64,000 nucleotides of DNA from Pedobacter faecalis (GTDB lineage Bacteria > Bacteroidota > Bacteroidia > Sphingobacteriales > Sphingobacteriaceae): positions 992,001 to 1,056,000 of the forward strand of contig NZ_JARXOW010000001.1 of NCBI RefSeq assembly GCF_030182585.1, given 5' to 3'. This document shows positions 35,690 to 44,778 of the stretch, piece by piece; the first letter of the stretch is position 1; the number at the start of each line of letters is the position of its first letter. Made by a program: the position numbers and the translations under genes. The notes beneath the pieces were generated by a model. That model did no database searches. It was given only the letters and a program-made list of their open reading frames with translations, and was not told where the DNA came from.

Positions 35690-37165
35690 TCAGGATGTTA
35701 TACAACTGGTAAGTAATTCCTTCCAGTCCTGGTAGTGGTCTTCTAAGTTTTCTGTAGGTGCTATGGTGGCAATCTTTGCTCTTCGAGTGAACAGATCGTT
35801 TGCAGAGCTGTAGGTACCGATGCCAATCCCAGCACCTACTGCTGCTCCGTAGCTGCCATCGCCGCTGTGAAGTTCTACCGGTACGCGCGTCGCGTTCACA
35901 AACGATTGTGCGAAAACCCTGCTTAAAAACAGGTTGCTGTATCCGGCGCGTATCACCACAGGCTGCACACCGTTTTCTTTCAAAATATCTAAACCATAAC
36001 GGAATGAAAAAGCTATGCCTTCCTGTACCGCGCGGAAAATATGCGCCCGGGAGTGAATATTTAAGTCAATATTCCTGAGCTGCGCACCAGGAAGCCGGTT
36101 GTTCAGCATGCGTTCCGCGCCATTTCCAAAGGGCAGCACCCGAACGCCATCGCTGCCCGCGCATACTGCCGATGCCGCTTCATTTATCGCTTCATAACTT
36201 AAGGCATGCCCGGTAAGGTCCCTAATCCACCTGTTCATACTGCCGGCACCGTTTATGCAAAGCAGCACGCCCAGCCTGGGCTTGTCGGCGTTATGATTCA
36301 CGTGCGCGAAGGTGTTTACGCGCGACTGCTGATCGGCCATCATACGGTCGGTAACGCCGTAGATAACTCCAGACGTACCGGCCGTTGCGGCCACGTCGCC
36401 AGGTTCGGTTACATTGAGCGACAATGCATTATTAAGCTGATCTCCGGCTTTATAAGCTAAAGGAATCCCTGCCTTCAAACCAAGCTTTTCAGCGATGGAC
36501 TTGCTTAGTCCGCCATGCGGCCCGAACAGCGGTCGTATTTCCGGAATGAGCTCCTCCTCAAAACCAAAATACTTAAATACGTCGGCCGACAACCGGTGCT
36601 CTTTAAAATCCCAGAATACGCCCTCCGACAGTGCGGACACGGTAGTGGTCGCCTCTCCGGTAAACTTGTAGGCGATATAATCGCCCGGCAGCATGATCTT
36701 CCACACCTGCCTGTAAATATCTGGCTCCTTGTCCCGAACCCAGGCAAGCTTGGAAGCCGTAAAGTTTCCCGGCGAATTAAGCAGGCTGGACAGCACATTT
36801 TCCTTACCTATGGCCTGCATAGCCTTCTCCCCAATCTCCACGGCGCGACTATCGCACCATATAATGCTGTTCCGCAAACTTCTGCCTTGCTTGTCTACCA
36901 CCACCAAACCATGCATCTGGTAGGCAATCCCGATCGCAGAAATATCCTGCGGATCATATTTTCCTTCCTGGTTACAACGTAAAATAGCATGCTGTACGTG
37001 CGACCACCACATATCCGGATCCTGCTCGGCCCAGCCTTTCTGCGGTGTAAGAATGGGCGATTCGCTTTCGGGATACTGTGTCGACGCCAAAACATCCCCC
37101 GTTCCGGAGTCGACCACCGAAACTTTTATAGAAGACGTACCTACATCAACACCGAGTAGCAGCAT
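35690..37165 (-). CDS. xylB: Xylulokinase
   Basis: A 491-residue FGGY-family sugar kinase that phosphorylates D-xylulose to xylulose-5-phosphate for the pentose phosphate pathway. Seen: the N-terminal ATP-binding phosphate loop [40 protein letters not shown], the substrate-site motif [19 protein letters not shown] ([10 protein letters not shown]), [11 protein letters not shown] and the C-terminal [14 protein letters not shown]. It starts 11 bases after the GH92 stop and precedes xylA. Length and motif order fit xylulokinase rather than glycerol or gluconate kinase; placement beside xylA confirms the call. Confidence 0.93.
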   Translation of the reverse strand: MLLLGVDVGTSSIKVSVVDSGTGDVLASTQYPESESPILTPQKGWAEQDPDMWWSHVQHAILRCNQEGKYDPQDISAIGIAYQMHGLVVVDKQGRSLRNSIIWCDSRAVEIGEKAMQAIGKENVLSSLLNSPGNFTASKLAWVRDKEPDIYRQVWKIMLPGDYIAYKFTGEATTTVSALSEGVFWDFKEHRLSADVFKYFGFEEELIPEIRPLFGPHGGLSKSIAEKLGLKAGIPLAYKAGDQLNNALSLNVTEPGDVAATAGTSGVIYGVTDRMMADQQSRVNTFAHVNHNADKPRLGVLLCINGAGSMNRWIRDLTGHALSYEAINEAASAVCAGSDGVRVLPFGNGAERMLNNRLPGAQLRNIDLNIHSRAHIFRAVQEGIAFSFRYGLDILKENGVQPVVIRAGYSNLFLSRVFAQSFVNATRVPVELHSGDGSYGAAVGAGIGIGTYSSANDLFTRRAKIATIAPTENLEDHYQDWKELLTSCITS

Positions 37166-37176
37166 GTTTTCAGTAT

Positions 37177-39396
37177 TTATTTAACGCCCCATTTTTTATT
37201 CGGTAGCGGACCCATTTCGAGTTCAATTGTGCCACCGTTAACCAGTTGCTCATGTGTAAACCATGGTGTATCCAAGGTCTTTCCGTTCAGCTTTGCACTT
37301 TGAATGTATTTATTACGATCTGAAGATTTATTGGCGATCAGCTGAAACTTCTTACCGTTTGGCAAATTAATCGCAACCTTTTCAAATATCGGGCTTCCAA
37401 TGGTGTAAACCGGTGTTCCCGGGGTAACCGGATAGAACCCCATAGCAGAGAACACTACGAATGCCGACATCCCTCCGCCATCTTCATCGCCCGGAATCCC
37501 AAAAACATTGTCTTTAAACCAAGTATCCAGCAGGAACCTGATACGCTTCTGCGTTTTCCAGGGTGATGAAGTATAATTATACAAATACGGAATATGGAAA
37601 CTTGGCTCGTTACCCATAGAAAACTGTCCGACGATACCCGTAAAATCCGGAAACTTAGCCCACAGCTCGTACTTACTTCTTCCGAGCGATTCGCGGAACA
37701 ACTGGTCAAGCTTATTCTCGAAACTGTTCACACTGCCAAAGAGATCGATTAAACCCTTCACATCGTGCTGCACCTGCCACAAGTAAGTCCAGCCGTTATT
37801 TTCATCATAGTATTCTCGGCCACCCATGCCGCCATCAAACTTCGGATCGATGGGAATCCAGTTTCCGTTTTTATCCTTCGGCAAAAACATCTGTGTCTTG
37901 CTGTCCCACAAGTTCTTATAAAAATTAGACCTGGCGGTAAACTTCGCGTAGTCAGACGTTTTACCCAGCTCCTGCGCCATTTGCGCCAGGGCCCAGTCAT
38001 CGTAACTATGCCCCAATGTTATGGCTACCGCCTGGCGCTTCTCAAATCCATGCACGCGCGGATTGGTTTCCTTTTCCCCTTCCTTTAGTGCAGGGAAGAA
38101 ACCATTGTCATAATAGAAATCTTCCAGCTCCGTTTTCGGCCCGTTTTTCCAGGGAAGCATGGTGGCTTGTGTGGCATTCTTATGCATGCCTTCATAGGCA
38201 GTCTGTACATCATAATTCCGAATACCTTTTCTGTAGCCATCTAAAAACGATATGGTGGAGTGGAAACCGTTCATACAAGGGTTATCGCCCCAAAGCAAAG
38301 GAAATGTGGGTACCCATCCGCTCTGCTGATACATCAGGACGTAAGAGTTTAACATATCGCCCTCCTGCTCCGGATCAAGGATCGTGCGTAAGGGGTGATG
38401 CGCCAGGTAACTGTCCCACACCCAGTCATCCACAAAAAACGGACGATTGGTTTGATGTACCTGCTTATCATAACCGCTGTAATACTGGCCATCCTCGGTA
38501 ATGTCTACCATGCGCTCATAGCAACGGTAAAGGGCTGTATAAAAAGAACGCTTCTGCGCGTCGGTACCGCCGGTTACGGGAATCTGGTTGATCACTTTAG
38601 CCCATGCCGCTTCGGCCTTTTTGGCCTGCTGATCAAAGCTGACCGAACTAAGCTCATTCGCATAGTTCTTTTTGGCCTGCTCCGGGCTTATAAATGAAAG
38701 GGCATATCTGAACTCAATGGTTTTTGGTGCAGAACTGTTAAAGCTGAGCAACATTTTATTGCCTTCCTTTTTCCCTTCTGCGGCGGCGTTAAATACACCG
38801 TACATATATACTTTGACGCCCGACCAGGTTTCCATGCCGGTAAGTTCTTTATCGGAGACAAGGGTGTAGCTGCTTTCGCCGCTATTATACCGGTCAAAAA
38901 TTACCGCCTTTGTAGCTGTCGACGGAAACTCGAACTTAAATATCCCCGCTTTCTTGCCTGGTGCAAACTCTACTTTAATATCATCCTCTACCAGATAGGC
39001 GGCATAATACCATGGGCGGTTCACCTCCAGGTCGTGGTCGTACGTCATACGCTTCAATCCTGTAGTTGCCAGAGCGGGCCTGATCGCGAAAACCTGGCCG
39101 TTTCGGTGCGACACGACCGTAAGCGGAAAGCTGCTGATCTGATCGTCCATATAATCCGCCCGCTGAGGTGTCATACGTATCACCTGGTTAGGCAACTGGA
39201 CTGTTGGCCGTGTTGGTTCCAGTATTGCACCAACATTCCCAATTCTCGGGTCTACATATTTAAGATTACCTTCGCCCGGGTAAGGATTGGTTTGTGCAGA
39301 AGCCGTGATGGCAACCGAACTGATCTGCGCAATAAACAACGCTGAACAAGCCAGCCTTGCCCATTTCGAGGCTTTAGCATTAAAAGAATTAATCAT
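37177..39396 (-). CDS. GH92 alpha-mannosidase, operon copy
   Basis: A 739-residue secreted GH92 enzyme and paralogue of the one at 25928-28144. Signal peptide ends near ASAQ; the mature protein opens KYVDPRIGNVGAILEPTRPT and ends with the motifs GNEPSFHIPYLYNYTS and GIPGDEDGGGMSAF carrying the catalytic Glu and Asp residues. GH92 enzymes trim terminal alpha-mannose in a calcium-dependent way. It is the first gene of a compact operon with xylB, xylA and GH95. The combination of mannosidase, xylose metabolism and a fucosidase-family enzyme suggests a mixed glycan such as plant or fungal glycoprotein; this is inference. Confidence 0.93.
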   Translation of the reverse strand: MINSFNAKASKWARLACSALFIAQISSVAITASAQTNPYPGEGNLKYVDPRIGNVGAILEPTRPTVQLPNQVIRMTPQRADYMDDQISSFPLTVVSHRNGQVFAIRPALATTGLKRMTYDHDLEVNRPWYYAAYLVEDDIKVEFAPGKKAGIFKFEFPSTATKAVIFDRYNSGESSYTLVSDKELTGMETWSGVKVYMYGVFNAAAEGKKEGNKMLLSFNSSAPKTIEFRYALSFISPEQAKKNYANELSSVSFDQQAKKAEAAWAKVINQIPVTGGTDAQKRSFYTALYRCYERMVDITEDGQYYSGYDKQVHQTNRPFFVDDWVWDSYLAHHPLRTILDPEQEGDMLNSYVLMYQQSGWVPTFPLLWGDNPCMNGFHSTISFLDGYRKGIRNYDVQTAYEGMHKNATQATMLPWKNGPKTELEDFYYDNGFFPALKEGEKETNPRVHGFEKRQAVAITLGHSYDDWALAQMAQELGKTSDYAKFTARSNFYKNLWDSKTQMFLPKDKNGNWIPIDPKFDGGMGGREYYDENNGWTYLWQVQHDVKGLIDLFGSVNSFENKLDQLFRESLGRSKYELWAKFPDFTGIVGQFSMGNEPSFHIPYLYNYTSSPWKTQKRIRFLLDTWFKDNVFGIPGDEDGGGMSAFVVFSAMGFYPVTPGTPVYTIGSPIFEKVAINLPNGKKFQLIANKSSDRNKYIQSAKLNGKTLDTPWFTHEQLVNGGTIELEMGPLPNKKWGVK

Positions 39397-39468
39397 AAAA
39401 AATATCTGTCAATTTTGGTTTCCTAGCTAAGATATAAAACTTCGGCTACAAAACCCTATAAAATCAGA

Positions 39469-40467
39469 TCAGCAGTATTTGTTGGCCCGAAACCAGTCGA
39501 GCGCCCTCTTAACTGCAACCTCCACAGGCGTATAGCTAAGATTAAGCACACGTTCCGACTTCTTACCAGAATAATAATTGTATAAACACAACATATAAGC
39601 TGCCGAATAGTCCAGCTTCAGTTGCCTGCCCGTGAGTTTACCGATCAACGAACCTGCAACACCTAACGACATCAGTATAAATTTTGGAATCGCTATCAAA
39701 ACCGGACGCTGACCAGACGTGGCATTAAGCAGCCTGAAGAACTCGCGGTATGTTAAATTGTGACCAGCCATAAGATAGCACTCACCAACCTTGCCGGTTT
39801 CAATGGCATTCGCTATGCCTCTGGCTACATCCTGAATATAGACGAAGTTCTTCCCCCCGGGCGGATGCATCACGATGCGCTTGTTGATACCGTGCAACAG
39901 TAACTGACCAGAGCTGGGTTTAGTATCATATTCACCTATCATAAAAGTTGGATTGATCACTACCGCCGGCAATTGCCTGCGTTCCACCTGTTCCAGCACA
40001 TACTGCTGCGATATGTATTTGGTGCTGACATAGCCCGACCGGATATGGGTTAATCTGAATGAATACAGTTCGTTGGCGGGCTTATTGCGTGTACCGGGGC
40101 CGATGGTATTGGCCGTACTGATATGGATTAATTTTTGAACCCCATGCTTGAGGCATGCCTCTACCACGTTCACCGTGCCTTGGATATTCGCCTGCTCATA
40201 GACCGCATAACTCACCCCCCATTGCTGGGTCACCGAAGCGGTATGGACGACAAAGTCGCAACCTTCCACGGCAGCGATCACCTCTTCCTCATTCGCGATA
40301 TCACCGTAAAAGATCTCGGCAGAGAGGTCAGATAAAGCACGCATGTCGGCCGAGCGGCGAACCATAAGCCGTACGGTGTAACCGCGACCCTGCAGTTCCC
40401 GGGCAGCATTTGCCCCTAAAAAACCGTTAGCCCCAGTAACCAGAACCCGTCCACGATCAGCCGTCAT
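39469..40467 (-). CDS. NAD(P)-dependent extended SDR (epimerase/dehydratase-type)
   Basis: A 332-residue extended short-chain dehydrogenase. N-terminal Rossmann motif VLVTGANGFLGANAARELQG, the acidic position GDIANEEEV, catalytic Tyr-Lys in SGYVSTKY and a Ser/Thr-rich IHISTANTIGPG. It resembles NAD-dependent epimerases, dihydroflavonol-4-reductase-like or hydroxysteroid dehydrogenase-like proteins; the substrate cannot be read from sequence. Its ATG overlaps the stop of the upstream SDR gene (ATGA, 40464-40467), so the two are translationally coupled and probably act in one pathway. Confidence 0.85.
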   Translation of the reverse strand: MTADRGRVLVTGANGFLGANAARELQGRGYTVRLMVRRSADMRALSDLSAEIFYGDIANEEEVIAAVEGCDFVVHTASVTQQWGVSYAVYEQANIQGTVNVVEACLKHGVQKLIHISTANTIGPGTRNKPANELYSFRLTHIRSGYVSTKYISQQYVLEQVERRQLPAVVINPTFMIGEYDTKPSSGQLLLHGINKRIVMHPPGGKNFVYIQDVARGIANAIETGKVGECYLMAGHNLTYREFFRLLNATSGQRPVLIAIPKFILMSLGVAGSLIGKLTGRQLKLDYSAAYMLCLYNYYSGKKSERVLNLSYTPVEVAVKRALDWFRANKYC

Positions 40468-41261
40468 TTATTAACCACCATTTCTTTTTTGACCGCTTTT
40501 GAGACAATTTTCAGCTTGGTACCGGTTGGCAATACGCGCATCAACCCGTAATTAAACCTGTTCCATATTCCCGGAATAATCACAGCACGGCCTGCGAGCG
40601 TCTTTTTGAGTGCGATCTGAACAATCCGGGCCGTGGGCATCAAACCAAGCCTACCCTGCGTACTCTGACTCACGATCCGCGCAGATACAGATGAGTTGGT
40701 CATGATAGGCCCCGGATATACCACACTTACCGAAACGCCGGTGCCTGCGAGTTCTTCCCTCAACCCCAGCGAAAAAGAAGAAATAAAGGCCTTGCTGGCC
40801 GGGTAAACCGTCTTATAAGCGATTGGCGTGAAAGCCGCCATGCTCGAAATATTTAGCACATAACTCCTTTCCTGTTTCAACAATACCGGAAGCAGGCCCT
40901 GGGTAATTAACACCATACTCCGGATATTCACCTGCATAATGCGGTCAATCGTTTCGCTGGAGCTCTGCGTAATTGCCGCAGTACCGCCAATACCCGCGTT
41001 ATTAATAATGAAATTTACCTCATAAAGATCTCGGATCAGGTTAATGTGTTCCTGCAGCAGGATGCTGTCTGTAAGATCAAACTCATAAACCTGGATGTCG
41101 ACACCATACTCAAGCCTTAGTTCGTGCGCAAGGGAATCAGTATTACTGTTGGGCAGCGCAATCATGATCAGGTTCATTTTCCGCTCAGCACACTGCATAC
41201 AAAATTCCCGACCGAGTCCGGAACTGGCGCCTGTGATCAGGGTGTATTTAACGGCCTTCAT
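40464..41261 (-). CDS. Short-chain dehydrogenase/reductase
   Basis: A 265-residue classical SDR. Cofactor motif TLITGASSGLGREFC at the N-terminus, NNAGIGGTA, catalytic Ser in LNISSMAAF and Tyr-x-x-x-Lys in VYPASKAF. It looks like the DltE/YqjQ-type reductases. A hydrophobic, basic C-terminus may contact the membrane. The ATG at 41261 (MKAVKYTLI) is preferred over a GTG seven codons upstream. It is the first gene of a two-gene unit with the extended SDR and is divergent from lpdA. Substrate unknown. Confidence 0.85.
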   Translation of the reverse strand: MKAVKYTLITGASSGLGREFCMQCAERKMNLIMIALPNSNTDSLAHELRLEYGVDIQVYEFDLTDSILLQEHINLIRDLYEVNFIINNAGIGGTAAITQSSSETIDRIMQVNIRSMVLITQGLLPVLLKQERSYVLNISSMAAFTPIAYKTVYPASKAFISSFSLGLREELAGTGVSVSVVYPGPIMTNSSVSARIVSQSTQGRLGLMPTARIVQIALKKTLAGRAVIIPGIWNRFNYGLMRVLPTGTKLKIVSKAVKKEMVVNK

Positions 41262-41385
41262 CGTTGTCTGGTTTTGGTTCACCGCTAATATAAATATTTA
41301 TCGGCAGCGAAGTACAGTTCTTTTTCAGCTCGTGGCCTACTATTGTAAAAGAAAAGGCTAACCTGGGTTAAATCAACATTTTTAT

Positions 41386-41393
41386 TAATTTTG
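41386..41393 (+). promoter_or_regulatory. lpdA -7 promoter element
   Basis: TAATTTTG fits TAnnTTTG exactly and lies 36 bases before the preferred ATG (41430). The -33 element is weak (no TTTG at 19-20 bases). The position supports the ATG at 41430 over the TTG-started extension. Confidence 0.55.
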
Positions 41394-41429
41394 AACCGTA
41401 TTAAACTTGAAATTCCATTATTTAAAGAT

Positions 41430-42818
41430 ATGAACTACGATGTAATTGTAATAGGTAGCGGTCCCGGCGGATATGTGGCTGCCATAAGAGCCTCCCAGCT
41501 TGGTTTAAAAACAGCCATAATAGAGCGCGAGTCGCTGGGCGGAATATGTCTTAACTGGGGATGTATACCAACCAAGGCGCTCCTTAAGAGTGCACAGGTT
41601 TTTGAATATATCAATCATGCTTCTGAATATGGGATCAAAACTGCCGGGGCGGAAGCAGATTTCGCTGCAGTAGTTAAGCGCAGCCGCGGCGTCGCCGAAG
41701 GCATGAGCAAAGGTGTTCAGTTTCTGATGAAAAAGAACAAGATCGAAGTGATCATGGGCACCGCTAAGGTAAAGCCGGGCAACAAGGTCGATGTGAAAGC
41801 AGCCGATGGAAGCCAAAAGGAATACAGCGCAAGCCATATCATACTTGCCACAGGTGGCAGATCCAGGGAATTGCCTAACCTTAAGCAGGATGGTAAAAAA
41901 GTAATTGGATACCGCCAGGCCATGGTGCTTCCGGAGCAACCGAAATCTATGGTGGTGGTAGGATCTGGGGCTATCGGTGTTGAGTTTGCGTATTTCTATG
42001 CCACCATGGGCACCAAGGTTACCATCGTAGAATTTATGGACAATGTTGTTCCTGTAGAAGATGAAGATGTATCAAAGCAATTGCTTCGCAGCTTCAAGAA
42101 AGCAGGCATCGAGATCATGACTTCGTCAAGTGTCGAGTCTGTTGACACGAGCGGACAAGGATGTAAGGTTCAGGTCAAAACCGCTTCTGGAATGCAGACC
42201 ATCGAGTGCGACATCGTGCTTTCGGCAGCTGGCGTAGTCGCCAACATTGAAAACATCGGCCTGGAAGAGACGGGTATCAAAACCGAGAAAGGCAAAGTGG
42301 TGGTAGACGAGTACTACAATACTTCGGTAAAAGGTTATTACGCCATTGGCGATATTGTAGGCGGACAGGCACTTGCCCACGTTGCATCAGCAGAAGGTAT
42401 TATCTGTGTGGAGAAAATTGCAGGTCACAAACCGGAACCGCTGGATTACAACAACATCCCCGGATGTACTTACTGCAGCCCGGAAATAGCTTCTGTAGGT
42501 TATACAGAAAAAGCAGCTAAAGCGGCAGGATATGAGCTTAAGATCGGTAAGTTTCCTTTCTCTGCATCCGGAAAAGCAAGCGCAGCTGGCGCCAAAGACG
42601 GCTTTGTGAAACTTATTTTCGACGCTAAATACGGCGAATTGCTTGGCGCGCACATGATCGGTGCTAACGTTACCGAGATGATCGCCGAAATCGTTGTTGC
42701 CCGCAAGCTGGAAACAACCGGCCATGAAATGATCAAAGCAGTGCATCCGCATCCAACCATGAGCGAAGCGATTATGGAGGCCGCGGCCGATGCATATGGT
42801 GAGGTGATCCATTTGTAG
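41430..42818 (+). CDS. lpdA: Dihydrolipoyl dehydrogenase
   Basis: A 462-residue flavin disulfide oxidoreductase, the E3 subunit of 2-oxo-acid dehydrogenase complexes. FAD-binding VIVIGSGPGGYVAA at the N-terminus, redox disulfide in GGICLNWGCIPTKALL, NAD-binding VVVGSGAIGVEFAYFYATMG near 180, and the dimer-interface motif with His-Glu catalytic pair in HPHPTMSEAIMEA near the end. ATG at 41430 (MNYDVIVIG) is chosen because the Rossmann fold begins there. The MBL hydrolase follows after one base. Confidence 0.95.
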   Translation: MNYDVIVIGSGPGGYVAAIRASQLGLKTAIIERESLGGICLNWGCIPTKALLKSAQVFEYINHASEYGIKTAGAEADFAAVVKRSRGVAEGMSKGVQFLMKKNKIEVIMGTAKVKPGNKVDVKAADGSQKEYSASHIILATGGRSRELPNLKQDGKKVIGYRQAMVLPEQPKSMVVVGSGAIGVEFAYFYATMGTKVTIVEFMDNVVPVEDEDVSKQLLRSFKKAGIEIMTSSSVESVDTSGQGCKVQVKTASGMQTIECDIVLSAAGVVANIENIGLEETGIKTEKGKVVVDEYYNTSVKGYYAIGDIVGGQALAHVASAEGIICVEKIAGHKPEPLDYNNIPGCTYCSPEIASVGYTEKAAKAAGYELKIGKFPFSASGKASAAGAKDGFVKLIFDAKYGELLGAHMIGANVTEMIAEIVVARKLETTGHEMIKAVHPHPTMSEAIMEAAADAYGEVIHL

Positions 42819-42819
42819 G

Positions 42820-43659
42820 ATGAACCTGCATACGATAGAGACAGGATTTTTTAAATTGGATGGCGGTGCGATGTTTGGCGTTGTACCGAAATCCATCTGG
42901 CAGCGCAGTAACCCGGCAGATGATAACAACATGTGCACCTGGGCAATGCGCTGCCTGCTTATTGAAGATGGCGAGAGACTGATCCTGGTCGATACAGGGA
43001 TCGGAAACAAACAGGACGAGAAGTTTATAAGCCATTATTTCCTTCATGGCGAAGATACACTGGACCGTTCCCTGGCTGCAAAAGGCTTTCATAGAGACGA
43101 TATCACAGATGTGTTCCTCACGCATCTCCATTTTGATCACTGCGGCGGCGCCGTAGTCCGCAATGGCGACCAACTCCTCCCCGCTTTCAAAAACGCCACA
43201 TACTGGAGTAACGGAAAACACTGGAACTGGGCAGTTCATCCAAATGCCAGAGAAAAAGCCTCATTCCTCACAGAGAACATCCTTCCAATACAGGAGAGCG
43301 GACAACTGCAGTTTATTGATGAGCATAATGGGATTAAGTTCCATGAGGGCGTAAGCGTACGGTTCGCCTATGGCCACACAGAAGCTATGATGCTGCCCCA
43401 AATACAATACAAGAATAAAACAATTGTCTACATGGCAGATCTTTTGCCATCTGTAGGACATATTCCCCTTCCGTATGTCATGTCTTATGATATGTTCCCT
43501 CTTCGAACGCTTACAGAAAAAAAATCATTTTTGGAGGAAGCCGCGAGCCAGGAATATATCCTGTATCTTGAACATGACCCTGTGAATGAATGCTGTACGG
43601 TGATGCAGACAGAAAAAGGCATCAGACTACAGCATGCATTTCCGCTCAGTAGTCTTTAA
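42820..43659 (+). CDS. Metallo-beta-lactamase-fold hydrolase
   Basis: A 279-residue MBL-fold protein with the zinc-site motif HLHFDHCGG near residue 104, preceded by ILVDTGIGN near 57 and followed by a later His (AYGHTEAM) and Asp (YMADLLPS). Such enzymes hydrolyse lactones, thioesters or phosphodiesters; the family resembles quorum-quenching or glyoxalase II-like members, with no specific substrate recognised. It has no signal peptide. Its ATG is one base after the lpdA stop (TAGGATG), so the two are co-transcribed. Confidence 0.87.
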   Translation: MNLHTIETGFFKLDGGAMFGVVPKSIWQRSNPADDNNMCTWAMRCLLIEDGERLILVDTGIGNKQDEKFISHYFLHGEDTLDRSLAAKGFHRDDITDVFLTHLHFDHCGGAVVRNGDQLLPAFKNATYWSNGKHWNWAVHPNAREKASFLTENILPIQESGQLQFIDEHNGIKFHEGVSVRFAYGHTEAMMLPQIQYKNKTIVYMADLLPSVGHIPLPYVMSYDMFPLRTLTEKKSFLEEAASQEYILYLEHDPVNECCTVMQTEKGIRLQHAFPLSSL

Positions 43660-43766
43660 ACAACTTTTCAGAGACATGTCATAACTGCCTCAAAGCGCTT
43701 TCTTGGAATAATTTTTGCTGTCTAAAGATAGTATAAATAACAGACGTAAAGTGTAACGTTTTCAGT

Positions 43767-43802
43767 AATTTATGTATTAGTGACATAAATTCCTTACTTT
43801 TG
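43767..43802 (+). promoter_or_regulatory. rpoD promoter with overlapping 9-bp-arm palindrome
   Basis: A perfect -7 element TACTTTTG (43795-43802) lies 36 bases before the sigma gene's ATG. Immediately upstream, AATTTATGT-attagtg-ACATAAATT (43767-43791) is a perfect palindrome with 9-bp arms filling most of the spacer between -33 and -7. The placement is that of a repressor site on the primary sigma factor's promoter. Confidence 0.65.
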
Positions 43803-43838
43803 CACGTTTCCGACAATATAACGAGTACCAAAACATAA

Positions 43839-44699
43839 ATGAGACAACTCAAGATCACGCAATCGATTACCAATCGCGAAAGTCAGTCGCTCGACAAATA
43901 CCTTCATGAGATTGGTAAGGTAGATTTAATTACAGCAGAAGAAGAAGTCATACTAGCAAGAAAGATACGGGAGGGCGACCAGGCCGCTTTAGAACGCTTA
44001 ACAAAAACAAACTTACGCTTCGTAGTTTCGGTAGCGAAACAATATCAGAACCAGGGACTTACCCTTGGCGACTTAATAAATGAAGGAAACCTGGGATTAA
44101 TTAAAGCAGCAAAGCGCTTCGATGAGACCAAAGGTTTTAAGTTCATTTCTTACGCCGTATGGTGGATACGTCAATCCATCCTTCAGGCCATCGCAGAACA
44201 AAGCCGTATCGTTCGTTTACCGCTAAACCAGGTGGGTTCGTTAAGCAAGATCAGCAAAGCCTTTTCAAAGCTGGAGCAGGAGTATGAGCGCGAGCCATCC
44301 CCGGAAGAATTGGCAGACATTCTTGAGACAACGGTAGACAAGATATCTGACACCTTGAGTAACTCAGGCCGGCACGTATCCATGGATGCGCCTTTTGTGC
44401 AGGGCGAGGAGAATACCTTACTCGACGTGTTGGAAAACCACGAACCAAACACAGACAGCAGCCTGATCAATGAATCGCTTTCAGAAGAAATAAAGCGTTC
44501 ATTGTCTACACTTACAGAGCGCGAAAGAGAAATCATTGTGTTGTTCTTTGGTTTAAGCACCAACCACCCCCTTTCACTTGAAGAGATTGGCGAGAAGTTT
44601 AACCTGACCAGGGAACGTGTTCGTCAGATTAAAGACAAAGCATTACAACGTCTGCGTCACACTTCACGCAGTAAAATATTGAAATCTTACTTAGGTTAA
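43839..44699 (+). CDS. rpoD: Primary RNA polymerase sigma factor
   Basis: A 286-residue group 1 sigma factor of the short Bacteroidota type. Region 1.2 ([21 protein letters not shown]) is present, region 1.1 is not. Region 2 ([39 protein letters not shown], with [14 protein letters not shown] as 2.4), region 3 ([34 protein letters not shown]) and region 4 ([32 protein letters not shown]) follow in order. This sigma recognises TTTG-N19-TAnnTTTG promoters, the kind seen throughout this window. Palindrome in its promoter suggests regulated expression; a terminator follows. Confidence 0.95.
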   Translation: MRQLKITQSITNRESQSLDKYLHEIGKVDLITAEEEVILARKIREGDQAALERLTKTNLRFVVSVAKQYQNQGLTLGDLINEGNLGLIKAAKRFDETKGFKFISYAVWWIRQSILQAIAEQSRIVRLPLNQVGSLSKISKAFSKLEQEYEREPSPEELADILETTVDKISDTLSNSGRHVSMDAPFVQGEENTLLDVLENHEPNTDSSLINESLSEEIKRSLSTLTEREREIIVLFFGLSTNHPLSLEEIGEKFNLTRERVRQIKDKALQRLRHTSRSKILKSYLG

Positions 44700-44722
44700 G
44701 TATTTATCATACCTTTTTAGAT

Positions 44723-44755
44723 AGAAAAAGATTGAGCTTCCCTCAATCTTTTTCT
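44723..44755 (+). terminator. Sigma-factor gene terminator
   Basis: AAAAAGATTGAG and CTCAATCTTTTT form a 12-bp stem around a short CTTCC loop, followed by TCTATTTT, beginning 24 bases after the stop codon. Confidence 0.9.
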
Positions 44756-44778
44756 ATTTTGTACTAAATTCCAAAAAT

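Noticed and set aside
35661..35705. Fifteen-residue N-terminal extension of xylA
   Set aside because: It would overlap xylB and does not match the family start; [10 protein letters not shown] at 35660 does.
42387..43239. Minus-strand ORFs over lpdA and the MBL gene (207 and 155 codons)
   Set aside because: They oppose two clear plus-strand genes with intact motifs; no start signals or domains support them.
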